Shown here one piece after another: positions 50,065-58,980 of a stretch of 64,000 bases of DNA (positions are counted from its first letter, which is position 1; every line of letters begins with the position of its first letter). Location: positions 12,647 to 76,646 of the forward strand of contig JBEIPU010000003.1 in NCBI GenBank assembly GCA_040376925.1, in the 5' to 3' direction. The notes below the pieces were generated by a model. The model was not told the origin of the DNA and did not search any database. It worked only from the letters and a program-made list of their open reading frames with translations. Source of the stretch: RAM1 sp040376925 (GTDB lineage Bacteria; Pseudomonadota; Gammaproteobacteria; Burkholderiales; Burkholderiaceae_C). Both the position numbers and the translations under genes were made by a program.

Positions 50065-50655
50065 ATGACCTCCCGACACCCCACCTCCCGCGGCGCCCAC
50101 ACGGTGCGCATCATCGGCGGCCAATGGAAGCGTACGCCGCTGCCCGTGGCCGACAAGCCCGGCCTGCGTCCCACACCTGACCGCGTGCGCGAGACGCTGT
50201 TCAACTGGCTGGGCCAGGACCTGACGGGCTGGCGCTGCGTGGACGCATTTGCCGGTACCGGCGCTCTAGGCTTTGAAGCCGCTTCGCGCGGCGCCGCGCA
50301 GGTGCTGCTGCTGGAGCAGGACGCGGCACTGGTGGCCCAGTTGCGGGCGGTGCAGCTGCGCATCGGGGCGCATGCGGTGACGGTGCAGCGCGGCGACGGT
50401 GTGGCGGGCCTGAAAGCGCTGGCGCCTGGTTCGGTGGACCTGGTGTTTCTGGACCCGCCGTTTGGTGCGGGCCTGTATGACGCGGCGCTGGCTGCGTGCG
50501 CGGACGCGCTGGCCCCCGGCGCCCAGGTGTACCTGGAGGCGCCCGAAGCCTGGAGCGATGACCGCCTGGCGCCGCTGGGCCTGCAGGTGCACCGGCACCT
50601 GAAGGCCGGCGCGGTGCATGCCCATGTGCTGCAGCGGCTGGCCGAGCCGTCATAA
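50065..50655 (+). CDS. rsmD: RsmD: 16S rRNA (guanine966-N2)-methyltransferase
   Basis: 196 aa. Family motifs: VRIIGGQWKRTPLPV, LRPTPDRVRETLFNWL, VDAFAGTGALGFEAASRGA (SAM site) and VFLDPPFGAGLY (the catalytic DPPF). It methylates G966 of 16S rRNA. The start at ATG 50065 fits the family; the upstream in-frame ATG would overlap the previous gene's end. coaD follows after 49 bases, the usual neighbour. Confidence 0.95.
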   Translation: MTSRHPTSRGAHTVRIIGGQWKRTPLPVADKPGLRPTPDRVRETLFNWLGQDLTGWRCVDAFAGTGALGFEAASRGAAQVLLLEQDAALVAQLRAVQLRIGAHAVTVQRGDGVAGLKALAPGSVDLVFLDPPFGAGLYDAALAACADALAPGAQVYLEAPEAWSDDRLAPLGLQVHRHLKAGAVHAHVLQRLAEPS

Positions 50656-50704
50656 TGCGCTGCAACATAAGAATCGTTGGACCGGCGCACAAGAGGAGAA
50701 CTTG

Positions 50705-51205
50705 ATGGCCCATAACGTGATTGCCGTGTACCCCGGCACCTTCGACCCCATGACCCTGGGCCATGAGGACGTGGTCCGCCGTGCCACCCAGCTGTTTGAC
50801 CGCGTGATCGTGGCCGTGGCCGCCGGCCACCACAAGAAGGCCATGTTCACCCTGCAAGAGCGCATCGAGATGGCCCGCGAGGTGGTGCGCCAGTACCCGC
50901 AGGTGGAAGTCGAGAGCTTTTCCGGCCTGCTGCGCGACTTTGTCGTGGCGCGCGGCGGCAAGGCCATGGTGCGCGGCCTGCGCGCCGTGACCGACTTTGA
51001 CTATGAATTCCAGCTGGCCGGCATGAACCGCAGCCTGATGCCCGACGTGGAAACGGTGTTCCTCACGCCCAGCGACAAATACCAGTTCATCAGCAGCACC
51101 TTTGTGCGCGAGATCGCCGTGCTGGGTGGCGAGGTGGACAAGTTCGTCTCGCCCTCGGTCCAGCAGCGCCTGGCTGAAAAGGTACGCAGCCTGGGCCGCG
51201 AATAG
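50705..51205 (+). CDS. coaD: CoaD: phosphopantetheine adenylyltransferase
   Basis: 166 aa, the normal length. YPGTFDPMTLGHEDVVRRA contains the nucleotidyltransferase TxGH-type motif (TLGH), and ISSTFVREIAVLGGEV is the C-terminal ISSTxVR signature. It makes dephospho-CoA from phosphopantetheine and ATP. A strong ribosome-binding site (GAGGAG) lies ahead of ATG 50705. Its stop is 10 bases from the stop of the convergent hydrolase gene. Confidence 0.97.
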   Translation: MAHNVIAVYPGTFDPMTLGHEDVVRRATQLFDRVIVAVAAGHHKKAMFTLQERIEMAREVVRQYPQVEVESFSGLLRDFVVARGGKAMVRGLRAVTDFDYEFQLAGMNRSLMPDVETVFLTPSDKYQFISSTFVREIAVLGGEVDKFVSPSVQQRLAEKVRSLGRE

Positions 51206-51215
51206 GCGGGCCCGC

Positions 51216-51926
51216 TCAGAGCGAACGCAGCCACGCCTGCAGCGTGGCGTTCACCGTGTCGGGCTTTTCCATCGTCAGCATGTGGCCGCAGCGCGGCACC
51301 ATGACCAGCTGCGCCTGCGGTACCAATGCGGCGATTTCATGCGAGCACGCGGGCGGCGTGAGCTGGTCGGCGTCACCACACATCACGAGCGTGGGGCAGC
51401 GCAGCTGCGGCAGGTGGATGCGCGCATCGGGCCGGGCCATGATGGCGCGGTTCTGGCGGATGAGCTGGTCCGCGCCCGCGCGCAATACGAACTCAAGGTA
51501 GGTACTGGTCAGGGCCTGGTTTTGCGCCTGGTCGGGGTGAAAGGCCAGCGCCACGTTGGGCTCGATCACCTCGCGCACCTGGCCTTTGGCAAACAGTTCG
51601 ATCGCGCCTTCGCGCAAAGCGCGCATGTCTTGCGTCTCGGGCCGGGCATTGGTGCCCAGCAGGGCCAGCGCGCGGATGCGCTGTGGCGCCTGGCGGGCGG
51701 CTTCCATCGCGACGATGCCGCCCATGGAGGCGCCGCACAGCACCAGCTCACCGGCATGCTGCGCCAGCAGCGCGGCGGCCATGGCTTCAATGGTGTCGTG
51801 GTGGCTGTTCACATCGGCCACGCGGGGCTGCCAGGGGTCTGCCAGCGCGTCGATCTGGGCGCGCCACATCACGGCGTCGGCAGCCAGGCCGGGCAGCAGC
51901 ACCAATGTGGGCCGGGTCGGGCTCAT
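51216..51926 (-). CDS. Alpha/beta hydrolase
   Basis: 236 aa. Oxyanion strand LVLLPGLAADAVMW, nucleophile elbow GASMGG, Asp in MCGDADQLTPP and His in RCGHML complete the triad. It resembles enol-lactonase or carboxylesterase-type hydrolases. ATG 51926 overlaps the TPR-protein stop (ATGA). It is the last gene of the peptide transporter/amidase operon, where it may cleave an ester or amide released from the imported compound. Confidence 0.88.
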   Translation of the reverse strand: MSPTRPTLVLLPGLAADAVMWRAQIDALADPWQPRVADVNSHHDTIEAMAAALLAQHAGELVLCGASMGGIVAMEAARQAPQRIRALALLGTNARPETQDMRALREGAIELFAKGQVREVIEPNVALAFHPDQAQNQALTSTYLEFVLRAGADQLIRQNRAIMARPDARIHLPQLRCPTLVMCGDADQLTPPACSHEIAALVPQAQLVMVPRCGHMLTMEKPDTVNATLQAWLRSL

Positions 51927-53251
51927 GGGGTGATCTCCTTCAGGCCCAGCGCGGCATACACCTGTGCGGCCTGACGCTTCAGGCGCCGGGACTCGGGTTG
52001 GCTGTTCACGGCCTGTTGCAGCAGGTGCTGCGCACCGCCCAGCTGGCCGCTGCGAACGAGGGCGTCCAGGTGCACCTGCGCAAACAGGTCGCGTTGCGCA
52101 TGGCTGCCGCCGATTTCCACCAGGCGTGGCAGGGCGCTGCCCAGCTCATGGGCTGCGCGGGGCCAGTCGCCACGCGCATGGGCGATCAGCCCGCGGCTGG
52201 CGGGCAGGCCCACGCGCTGCCAGGCGTCGCGGTCGGCAGGCGGTACGGTGGCCGCATGGGCTTCGATGTTGCGCATCAGCATGTCGGCTTCGGGCCGGCC
52301 GGCACGTGCCAGGCCGTAGAGGTACTGCATGTCCAGGAAAGGCAGCACATGGTCGGCCGTACGCACGGCCAGGTAGCCGCCCAGGTCCTGCCAGCGGTGG
52401 CCCACATCGACACCGGCCAGCTCCAGCCGCGCCAGCAGCGACACCGCATTGATCTGGTCCTGTGAATAGTCTTTCACCACGCCCCACACCTGCGTGTCGT
52501 ACAGGCGCAGCACTTCGGTGTGGTCGTCCAGCTCGAGTGCAAACAGGGCCTGGTGCCACCAGTTGTGCGTGACCATGAAGGAGTTGAGGCCCGTCCAGGT
52601 GTCGCTGACGTCCGCCAGAAAGGCCTGACCTTCACGGATACGCCCCTGCGTGAGCAGCACATGGGCCAGCGCATGGTGGGCCCAGGGCTCCTTGCGGCGC
52701 AGCTGGATGGCGCGGCGCGCCGCGGCCTCGGCCTGCGTCAGCAGGTGGCACTGCTCCCAGCCGAAGGCCAGCATGCCGTGCAGGTAGGGCACGTCGCCCG
52801 CGGCCGGCAGCGCCGCCAGCGCCAGGCGCAGCATGCCCGGCGAGTCGCCACGGTTGAACAGGTGGTACTGGCCCAGCTTGAGCGAGGCCAGGTCGCGCGG
52901 GTGCTCGCGCGCCTGTTCTTCGTGCAGCGCAATCGCGCGGGCCATGTCGGCGTCAACCCAGGCTTTGACGGCCTGCACGAAACGTTGCTCGCGTGGCGTG
53001 GCCGTGACCGCTGAGGCCAGCGCACGGGCAATGTACGGGCGCGCGTTGGCCGGTGCATCGCGCGACTCGGCAAACATGTGCAGCGCGGCGCAGTAGGCCT
53101 GCACGATGGGGCTGGCGTCGGTATCGGCAATGGCCAGCGGTGCGATGGCGCGGGCTTCGCTGGCAATGAAGCCTTCTACAAAATCATTGACGGCCGCAAC
53201 GCTGGCTGCGTGCAGCAGCGTGACGGCATTGCCCAGGCTGTCGGTCAGCAC
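51923..53251 (-). CDS. TTC38-like tetratricopeptide repeat protein
   Basis: 442 aa, all-helical. The whole length is similar in pattern to the eukaryotic TTC38 family: QRFVQAVKAWVDADMARAIAL, LASLKLGQYHLFNRGD, PYLHGMLAFGWEQCHLLTQAEA in segments, RRKEPWAHHALAHVLLTQGR and THNWWHQALFALEL. The biochemical role of this family is unknown. It is encoded 2 bases after the amidase and coupled to the hydrolase. Confidence 0.82.
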   Translation of the reverse strand: MLTDSLGNAVTLLHAASVAAVNDFVEGFIASEARAIAPLAIADTDASPIVQAYCAALHMFAESRDAPANARPYIARALASAVTATPREQRFVQAVKAWVDADMARAIALHEEQAREHPRDLASLKLGQYHLFNRGDSPGMLRLALAALPAAGDVPYLHGMLAFGWEQCHLLTQAEAAARRAIQLRRKEPWAHHALAHVLLTQGRIREGQAFLADVSDTWTGLNSFMVTHNWWHQALFALELDDHTEVLRLYDTQVWGVVKDYSQDQINAVSLLARLELAGVDVGHRWQDLGGYLAVRTADHVLPFLDMQYLYGLARAGRPEADMLMRNIEAHAATVPPADRDAWQRVGLPASRGLIAHARGDWPRAAHELGSALPRLVEIGGSHAQRDLFAQVHLDALVRSGQLGGAQHLLQQAVNSQPESRRLKRQAAQVYAALGLKEITP

Positions 53252-53253
53252 GG

Positions 53254-54675
53254 TCAGTCCAGGTTCTGCAGAGCCTCGGACGGCGGCTGCGGCCAGGGGC
53301 GCTGGGCATCGCGGATCAGCTCGAAAGCGCGCGACACCTGCAGCACGCCCAGGTCGTCAAAGCGCGGCCCCGCAATCTGCAAGCCGATGGGCAGGCCGCC
53401 GGTGGTGTAACCGCAGTTGATGGAGGCGGCCGGTTGCTCCGACATGTTGAACGGCACGGTGAACGCGATGTGCTCCAGCGGGCGCAGCGGGTCGTTGGTG
53501 GGTGAGGGCAGCTCGGCGGCAAAAGCGGGCACCGGTGACGTCGGCGAAATCACGTAGTCAAACGCCGAGCAGGCTTTTACTGTGGCCAATCGTGTCAGGT
53601 AGAACTGGTGCTGGGCGCGAAAGACGGCTTCGCCACCCATGCCGTCGGCGCTGTCGGCCCAGGCCTGGATATAGGGCAACACCCTGGCCTTGCGGTCCGG
53701 CGGCAGGGCGTTCATGTCCACATGCGAGCGCATGCGCCAGAAATGGTCCATGCCGTCGAGCATCTCGCGCGTGAGAAAGGGCGCCATGGGTTGCACCACC
53801 GCGCCGGCCCGTGCAAACAGGTCGGCGGCGCGCTGTACGGCGGCCAGGACCTCAGCGTCTGCGGCCAGGCCGCAGCCTGCGTCCAGCAGCAGGCCGATGC
53901 GCAGGCCCTTGAGCTTTTCAACACCGGCGTCAAAGCGGTGCCACTCAATGGCCTGGTAGGGCAGGCTCATGGTGTCGCGTGTGTCGGGCAGCGACAGCAC
54001 GGCCATCATGGCCGCGGCGTCAGCCACGCTGCGCGTCATGGGCCCGGCGGCGCGGCCGGTGTAGGGCGGGTCGATGGGCACGCGGCCCAGGCTGGGCTTC
54101 AGGCCAAACACACCGCACCAGCCGGCGGGCAGGCGGATCGATCCGCCGATGTCCGTGCCCAGGTGCAGCGGGCCGTAGCCCGCGGCGGCGGCTGAGCCCG
54201 CGCCCGCGCTGGAGCCGCCGGGTGTGCGCGACAGGTCCCAGGGGTTGCGTGCCAGCGGGTGAAAGCTCGACAGGCCCGAGGACAGCATGCCGTAGTCGGG
54301 CATGGTGGTCTTGGTGACCGTGACGGCGCCGGCCTCGCGCAGGCGCGCCGCAGGCGGCGCATCTGCTGCCATGGGCTGGGGGTCCACTGCGCCGGTGCCC
54401 AGCGGCATGGGGTCGCCTTGCGTGGCGATGTTGTCCTTGAGCGTGACAGGCACGCCGTCCAGCGCCGACAGCGGTGCGCCGCGCAGCCAGCGCGCCTCGG
54501 ACGCCCGGGCCTGTTCGATCGCGAGCTCGGGGCGCAGCAGGTAGGTGGCGCACAGGTGCGGCTCCCAGCGCTCGATATGGCCCAGCACCGACTGGGCCAC
54601 TTCCACGGGCGACGCGTCGCCGCGCCGGTAGGCGTCCGCCAGCTCGGCGGCGGACAGTTCGTGTAACGCTGTCAA
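53254..54675 (-). CDS. Amidase signature family protein
   Basis: 473 aa. The Ser-cisSer-Lys triad is Lys80 (VTLKDN), Ser155 (TPGGSSAGAG) and Ser179 (GTDIGGSIRLPA). Close relatives hydrolyse aryl or aliphatic amides; it lacks partners of the tRNA amidotransferase complex. It lies in the same operon as a peptide-type ABC transporter, so it may act on the imported amide. ATG 54675 is 25 bases from the binding-protein stop. Confidence 0.92.
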   Translation of the reverse strand: MTALHELSAAELADAYRRGDASPVEVAQSVLGHIERWEPHLCATYLLRPELAIEQARASEARWLRGAPLSALDGVPVTLKDNIATQGDPMPLGTGAVDPQPMAADAPPAARLREAGAVTVTKTTMPDYGMLSSGLSSFHPLARNPWDLSRTPGGSSAGAGSAAAAGYGPLHLGTDIGGSIRLPAGWCGVFGLKPSLGRVPIDPPYTGRAAGPMTRSVADAAAMMAVLSLPDTRDTMSLPYQAIEWHRFDAGVEKLKGLRIGLLLDAGCGLAADAEVLAAVQRAADLFARAGAVVQPMAPFLTREMLDGMDHFWRMRSHVDMNALPPDRKARVLPYIQAWADSADGMGGEAVFRAQHQFYLTRLATVKACSAFDYVISPTSPVPAFAAELPSPTNDPLRPLEHIAFTVPFNMSEQPAASINCGYTTGGLPIGLQIAGPRFDDLGVLQVSRAFELIRDAQRPWPQPPSEALQNLD

Positions 54676-54700
54676 GGTAAGCGAGACGCTCTTTTCAGGG

Positions 54701-56188
54701 TCAGGCCCACGACATGGCCGACAGGTCGTTCACGAAGATCGGCATGTTCGCCCACAGGCCCTTGACGTTCTTGTTGGCCACCGTCACCCACTGCGGCTGG
54801 TACAGGTAGCCGTGCACGGCGTCATCGGCCACCAGGCGCTGGATGTCGGCCAGGATCTTGTTGCGCTCGGCCGCATTGGCGGTCTGCTTGTACTTGTCGT
54901 ACAGGGCATTGAATTTGGTGGACTCGTAGTTCCAGTAGTAGCCCGGGCGCGAGAAGTTGCCCAGGTCAAACGGCTCCACGTGCGAGATGATGGTCATGTC
55001 GTAGTTCTTGTTGCCGTAGGTGCCCGACAGCCACTGCGCCCATTCCACGTTCTGCAGCTTGGCCTTGATGCCTACCTTGTCCAGCATGGAGGCAATCACT
55101 TCGCCGCCCTGGCGCGCGTACGGCGGCGGCGGCAGCGTGATGGTCAGCTCCAGGTTGGACACACCGGCTTCCTTGAGCAGCGCGCGGGCCTTGTCCGGGT
55201 CGTAGGCGTTGACCTTGGTCAGGTCCACATAGCCCGGGGCGCTGGGCACGTAGTAGCTGCCAATGGGCGAGCCGTAGCCGTCGCCCGCCCCCTGGATCAC
55301 GGCCTTGCGGTCGATGGCCATGTTGATGGCGCGGCGCACGCGCACGTCGTCCAGCGGCTTTTTCTTGTTGTTCAGCGCCAGGATAGTCTTGGCGCGCGAG
55401 CCGCTGGCCATGACCTGGAATTTCGGGTTGGTCTTGAACTGCGGCACGCTGCGCGGCGTGACGCGCGGGAACGCGTCCACGTCGCCGGCGAGCAAGGCGG
55501 CCACCTGGGCGGCCGGGTCGGCAATGAAGCGGAAGGTGGCGCGCCTGATCTTGAGGCTGGCGGCGTTGCGGTGGCCGTCCCATTTGCTCAGCACCACGGA
55601 CGAGCCCTTGACCCAGTTGTCCAGCTTGTAGGGACCGGTGCCCACGGGCTTGGTGGCGTTGGTGTCCACGCTCTTGGGCTCCACGATGATGGCCGTGGCC
55701 TGCCCCATCAGGAACAGGAAGTCGGGGTCGATTTCCTTGGTCAGCAGCACGACGGTGCTGTCGTCCACCACCTGGGTGGTGATGGCGGCGAACGTGCGCT
55801 TGTCCTTGTTGGTGCTCTTTTCGCCGCCCGCGCGGTCAAAGGAATACTTCACGGCCTGCGCGTTGAACGGCTCGCCGTTCTGGAACTTGACGCCTTTGCG
55901 CAGCTTGAAGGTGTAGGTACGCAGGTCGGGCGACACCTCCCAGCTTTCGGCCAGCAGCGGCGTGACGCTGCCGTCGGGGTTGATCTTGGTCAGGGTTTCA
56001 TAGATGTTGTACAGCGTGACTTCGCCGATGGACGAGGCCGCGGCGGCGGTGGGGTCCAGGCCTACCGGCTCCAGCGCCATGGCCAGCACGATGGCGTCTT
56101 TTTTGCTCTGGGCCAGGGCGCCCTGGGGCAGGGCCAGCGGCACGGAGGCCAGGGCGGCGGTGGACAGCAGGGTGCGACGGTTCAGCAT
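54701..56188 (-). CDS. ABC transporter substrate-binding protein, family 5 (dipeptide/amide type)
   Basis: 495 aa. The signal peptide MLNRRTLLSTAALASVP may use Tat (RR pair). The mature part has the family 5 binding fold: VLAMALEPVGLDPTAA, LLAESWEVSPDLRTYTFKLR, GVKFQNGEPFNAQAV and RVRRAINMAIDRKAV. It captures a peptide-like ligand in the periplasm. It is transcribed after the membrane and ATPase genes, the reverse of the usual order in dpp operons. Confidence 0.91.
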   Translation of the reverse strand: MLNRRTLLSTAALASVPLALPQGALAQSKKDAIVLAMALEPVGLDPTAAAASSIGEVTLYNIYETLTKINPDGSVTPLLAESWEVSPDLRTYTFKLRKGVKFQNGEPFNAQAVKYSFDRAGGEKSTNKDKRTFAAITTQVVDDSTVVLLTKEIDPDFLFLMGQATAIIVEPKSVDTNATKPVGTGPYKLDNWVKGSSVVLSKWDGHRNAASLKIRRATFRFIADPAAQVAALLAGDVDAFPRVTPRSVPQFKTNPKFQVMASGSRAKTILALNNKKKPLDDVRVRRAINMAIDRKAVIQGAGDGYGSPIGSYYVPSAPGYVDLTKVNAYDPDKARALLKEAGVSNLELTITLPPPPYARQGGEVIASMLDKVGIKAKLQNVEWAQWLSGTYGNKNYDMTIISHVEPFDLGNFSRPGYYWNYESTKFNALYDKYKQTANAAERNKILADIQRLVADDAVHGYLYQPQWVTVANKNVKGLWANMPIFVNDLSAMSWA

Positions 56189-56252
56189 GATTTCACTCCA
56201 GGGAAAAAGCCACAACAAAAAGGGTCTGGCCCGGCGGGCGCAGGATTCAACA

Positions 56253-57122
56253 TCATCCGCGAGATGGTTCGGGTTGCGCAAGGGGGATTTGCTCATGACC
56301 CGATATGCTTTGGCGCCGGCGCTTGCGCCCCGGCTGGGCCTGGGGCACGGCGTCCAGCAGGGCACGGGTGTAGGGGTGCTCGGCGGCGGTGAAAAGCCGC
56401 TCGGGCGGGCCCTGCTCGACGATACGGCCCTGCCACAGCACGGCGACCTCATGACACAGGTGGTGCACCACGGCCAGGTCGTGGCTGATGAGCATGTAGG
56501 TCACGCCATATTCGGCCTGCAGGTCCTGCATGAGGTTCAGCACCTGGGCCTGAACGGACACGTCCAGGGCGCTCACGGGCTCGTCGGCCACGATCAGGCG
56601 CGGGCGCGTGATGAGCGCGCGGGCGATGGCAATGCGCTGGCGCTGGCCGCCGGAAAATTCATGCGGGTACTTGTCCAGGTCGCTGGCGCGCAGGCCCACG
56701 GACGCCAGCACCTCGCCGGCGCGCTTGCGCTGCTCGACGCGCGTGGTGTCGCCTTGCGCGGCCAGGGGCTCGCCCACAATGCGCTCCACCGTCTGGCGCG
56801 GGTCCAGCGAGCCATAGGGGTCCTGGAACACCATCTGGAAGTCGCGCCGGGCGGCGCGCAGTTCGCTCACCCCCAATGTGTGCAGGTCGCGGCCGAGCAT
56901 GTGCACGGTGCCGGCCGTGGGCTTGTCCAGCGCCATGACCAGCCGTGCGAGTGTGGATTTGCCCGAGCCCGATTCACCCACAATGCCCAGGCTGCGCCCG
57001 GCCTCGATGGTGAAGCTCACGCCGTTGAGCGCCTTGACGGTGGGTGGCGGGCCAAAGAGCTTTTCGCGCGGCATCTGGTATTCGCGCGTCAGGTTGTTGA
57101 CTTGCAGCAATGGCGCTGTCAT
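56253..57122 (-). CDS. Dipeptide-type ABC transporter ATP-binding protein (DppF-like)
   Basis: 289 aa. Walker A GESGSGKST, signature FSGGQRQRIAIARAL, Walker B LIVADEPVSALDVSVQAQ. The C-terminal HPYTRALLDAVPQ is typical of Opp/Dpp ATPases. ATG 57122 overlaps the other ATPase stop (ATGA). The C-terminus is extended by a basic tail. Confidence 0.92.
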   Translation of the reverse strand: MTAPLLQVNNLTREYQMPREKLFGPPPTVKALNGVSFTIEAGRSLGIVGESGSGKSTLARLVMALDKPTAGTVHMLGRDLHTLGVSELRAARRDFQMVFQDPYGSLDPRQTVERIVGEPLAAQGDTTRVEQRKRAGEVLASVGLRASDLDKYPHEFSGGQRQRIAIARALITRPRLIVADEPVSALDVSVQAQVLNLMQDLQAEYGVTYMLISHDLAVVHHLCHEVAVLWQGRIVEQGPPERLFTAAEHPYTRALLDAVPQAQPGRKRRRQSISGHEQIPLAQPEPSRG

Positions 57123-58114
57123 GCGGCAGCCTCCGCCTGCAGTTCGGCCGCCACGGCGTCCAGCCGGATGCAACGCACGGTGTGGTCGTCGCCCATGTCC
57201 ATGGCCGGCGGCCGCGTGCTGTGGCATTCGGCCACGGTGTAGCGGCAACGCCCCGCAAAAGGGCAGCCCGCGGGCAGGTCCACCAGCTCGGGCACGGTGC
57301 CTGCGATGGTCACCAGGCGCTGGCCGCGGGCCGAGCCCAGGCTGGGCCGCGCGCCAAACAGGCCGCGTGAATAGGGGTGCATCTTGTGGGCGAACACGGT
57401 ATCGGTCGGCCCGCTTTCGACCACGCTGCCGCCGTACATGACCAGCATGCGGTCCACGTTCTGCGCGATCACGCCCAGGTCGTGCGATATCAGCATCAGC
57501 GCCATGCCGCGTTCGGCCACCAGCTCGCTGATCAGGTCCAGGATCTGCTGCTGGATGGTCACATCCAGCGCGGTGGTGGGCTCGTCGGCGATCAGCAGGT
57601 CGGGCCCGCAGGCCAGCGCCATGGCGATGGTGATGCGCTGGCGCTGCCCGCCCGAAAACTGGTGCGGGTACGCGTCGATGCGCCGCGCCGCATCCGGGAT
57701 GCCCACGCGGTCCAGCAGGGCGATGGCCTGCTTGCGCGCCTCGGCGGCCGACACGCCGCGGTGCAGGCGCAGTGGCTCGGCCACCTGGCGGCCAATGCTG
57801 TGCACCGGGTTCAGCGCCGTCATGGGCTCCTGAAAGATCATGCCGATGCGGTTGCCGCGGATGCGGCACAGCTCGCTGTCCTTCTTGCCCACCAACTCCT
57901 CGCCGTCAAACCGGATGCTGCCGGTGATGCGGGCGCTCTCAGGCAGCAGGCCCATAAGCGACATGACGGTAATGGATTTGCCGCAGCCCGATTCACCGAT
58001 CAGGCCCAAGGTTTCGCCGCGCTCCAGCGAGAAGCTCACGCCGCGCACCGCCTCGGCCGGGCCGCGCTGGGTCTGCAGGCGCACATGCAGGTTGTTGACT
58101 TCAAGCAGGGCCAT
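57119..58114 (-). CDS. Dipeptide-type ABC transporter ATP-binding protein (DppD-like)
   Basis: 331 aa. Walker A GESGCGKSI, signature FSGGQRQRITIAMAL, Walker B LLIADEPTTALDVTIQ. The C-terminal cysteine-containing GCPFAGRCRYTVAEC matches the iron-sulfur-binding tail reported for DppD-like proteins. It shares one base with the permease stop (TGATG). Confidence 0.92.
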   Translation of the reverse strand: MALLEVNNLHVRLQTQRGPAEAVRGVSFSLERGETLGLIGESGCGKSITVMSLMGLLPESARITGSIRFDGEELVGKKDSELCRIRGNRIGMIFQEPMTALNPVHSIGRQVAEPLRLHRGVSAAEARKQAIALLDRVGIPDAARRIDAYPHQFSGGQRQRITIAMALACGPDLLIADEPTTALDVTIQQQILDLISELVAERGMALMLISHDLGVIAQNVDRMLVMYGGSVVESGPTDTVFAHKMHPYSRGLFGARPSLGSARGQRLVTIAGTVPELVDLPAGCPFAGRCRYTVAECHSTRPPAMDMGDDHTVRCIRLDAVAAELQAEAAA

Positions 58115-58980
58115 CAGCGTTTCCTCGCAAGCCGGGGGTCCAGCAGGTCGCGCAGGCCGTCGCCCAGCAGGTTCAGGCCGAGCACGGCAAACGCAATGGC
58201 CAGGCCCGGGAACACGGCCAGAAGCGGCGCCTGGAACATCAGCGTCTGTGCTTCGCTCAACATGCGGCCCCAGGACGGTTGCGGCGGCTGCGTGCCCAGG
58301 CCCAGGTAAGACAGCGCGGCCTCCGCCAGGATGGCGATGGCAAAGCGGATGGTGGCCTGCACGATCAGCACCGAAGCGATGTTGGGCAGCACATGCTCCA
58401 TGGTGATGCTGAACGCGCCCTTGCCGCAGGCGCGCGCGGCCAGTACAAATTCGCGCGACCAGATGGCGTTGGCCGAGGCGCGCGTGATGCGCGCAAAGGT
58501 CGGGATGTTGTAGATACCGATGGCGATGATGGCGTTGACAATGCCCGCGCCAAACACCGCGGTCATCATGATGGCAGACAGGATGGCCGGGAACGCAAAG
58601 CTGAAATCCGACAGCCGCATGATGAGCTCTTCCACCCAGCCGCGGCGCGCCGCAGCCAGCAGGCCCAGCGCCGTGCCCACCACCAGGCCGATGCCCACCG
58701 CGATCACGCCCACCAGGATGGACGCGCGCGCACCCACCAGCAGCAGCGACGCCACGTCGCGGCCATACGGGTCGGTGCCCAGCCAGTGTTCCGCGCCGGG
58801 CGGCAACAGTTTTTTGGACATTTCCACGTCATAGGGCGAGCCCGGCGTCCACACCAGCGACAGGCCCGCCATCGCGATCAGCAGCACCGTCAGCACCGCG
58901 CCGATCACGAAGGCGCGATGGCCCAAGGCCCGTTTCCAGAAGCCCGGTGCTGCCTGGGTTGGCAATGCGGTGGCGGTCAT
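58114..58980 (-). CDS. Dipeptide-type ABC transporter permease (DppC-like)
   Basis: 288 aa, six helices with an OppC-type N-terminal cytoplasmic segment. HWLGTDPYGRDVASLLLVGAR and the coupling loop VLAARACGKGAFSITMEHVL are characteristic. ATG 58980 overlaps the DppB-like stop (ATGA). Confidence 0.92.
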   Translation of the reverse strand: MTATALPTQAAPGFWKRALGHRAFVIGAVLTVLLIAMAGLSLVWTPGSPYDVEMSKKLLPPGAEHWLGTDPYGRDVASLLLVGARASILVGVIAVGIGLVVGTALGLLAAARRGWVEELIMRLSDFSFAFPAILSAIMMTAVFGAGIVNAIIAIGIYNIPTFARITRASANAIWSREFVLAARACGKGAFSITMEHVLPNIASVLIVQATIRFAIAILAEAALSYLGLGTQPPQPSWGRMLSEAQTLMFQAPLLAVFPGLAIAFAVLGLNLLGDGLRDLLDPRLARKR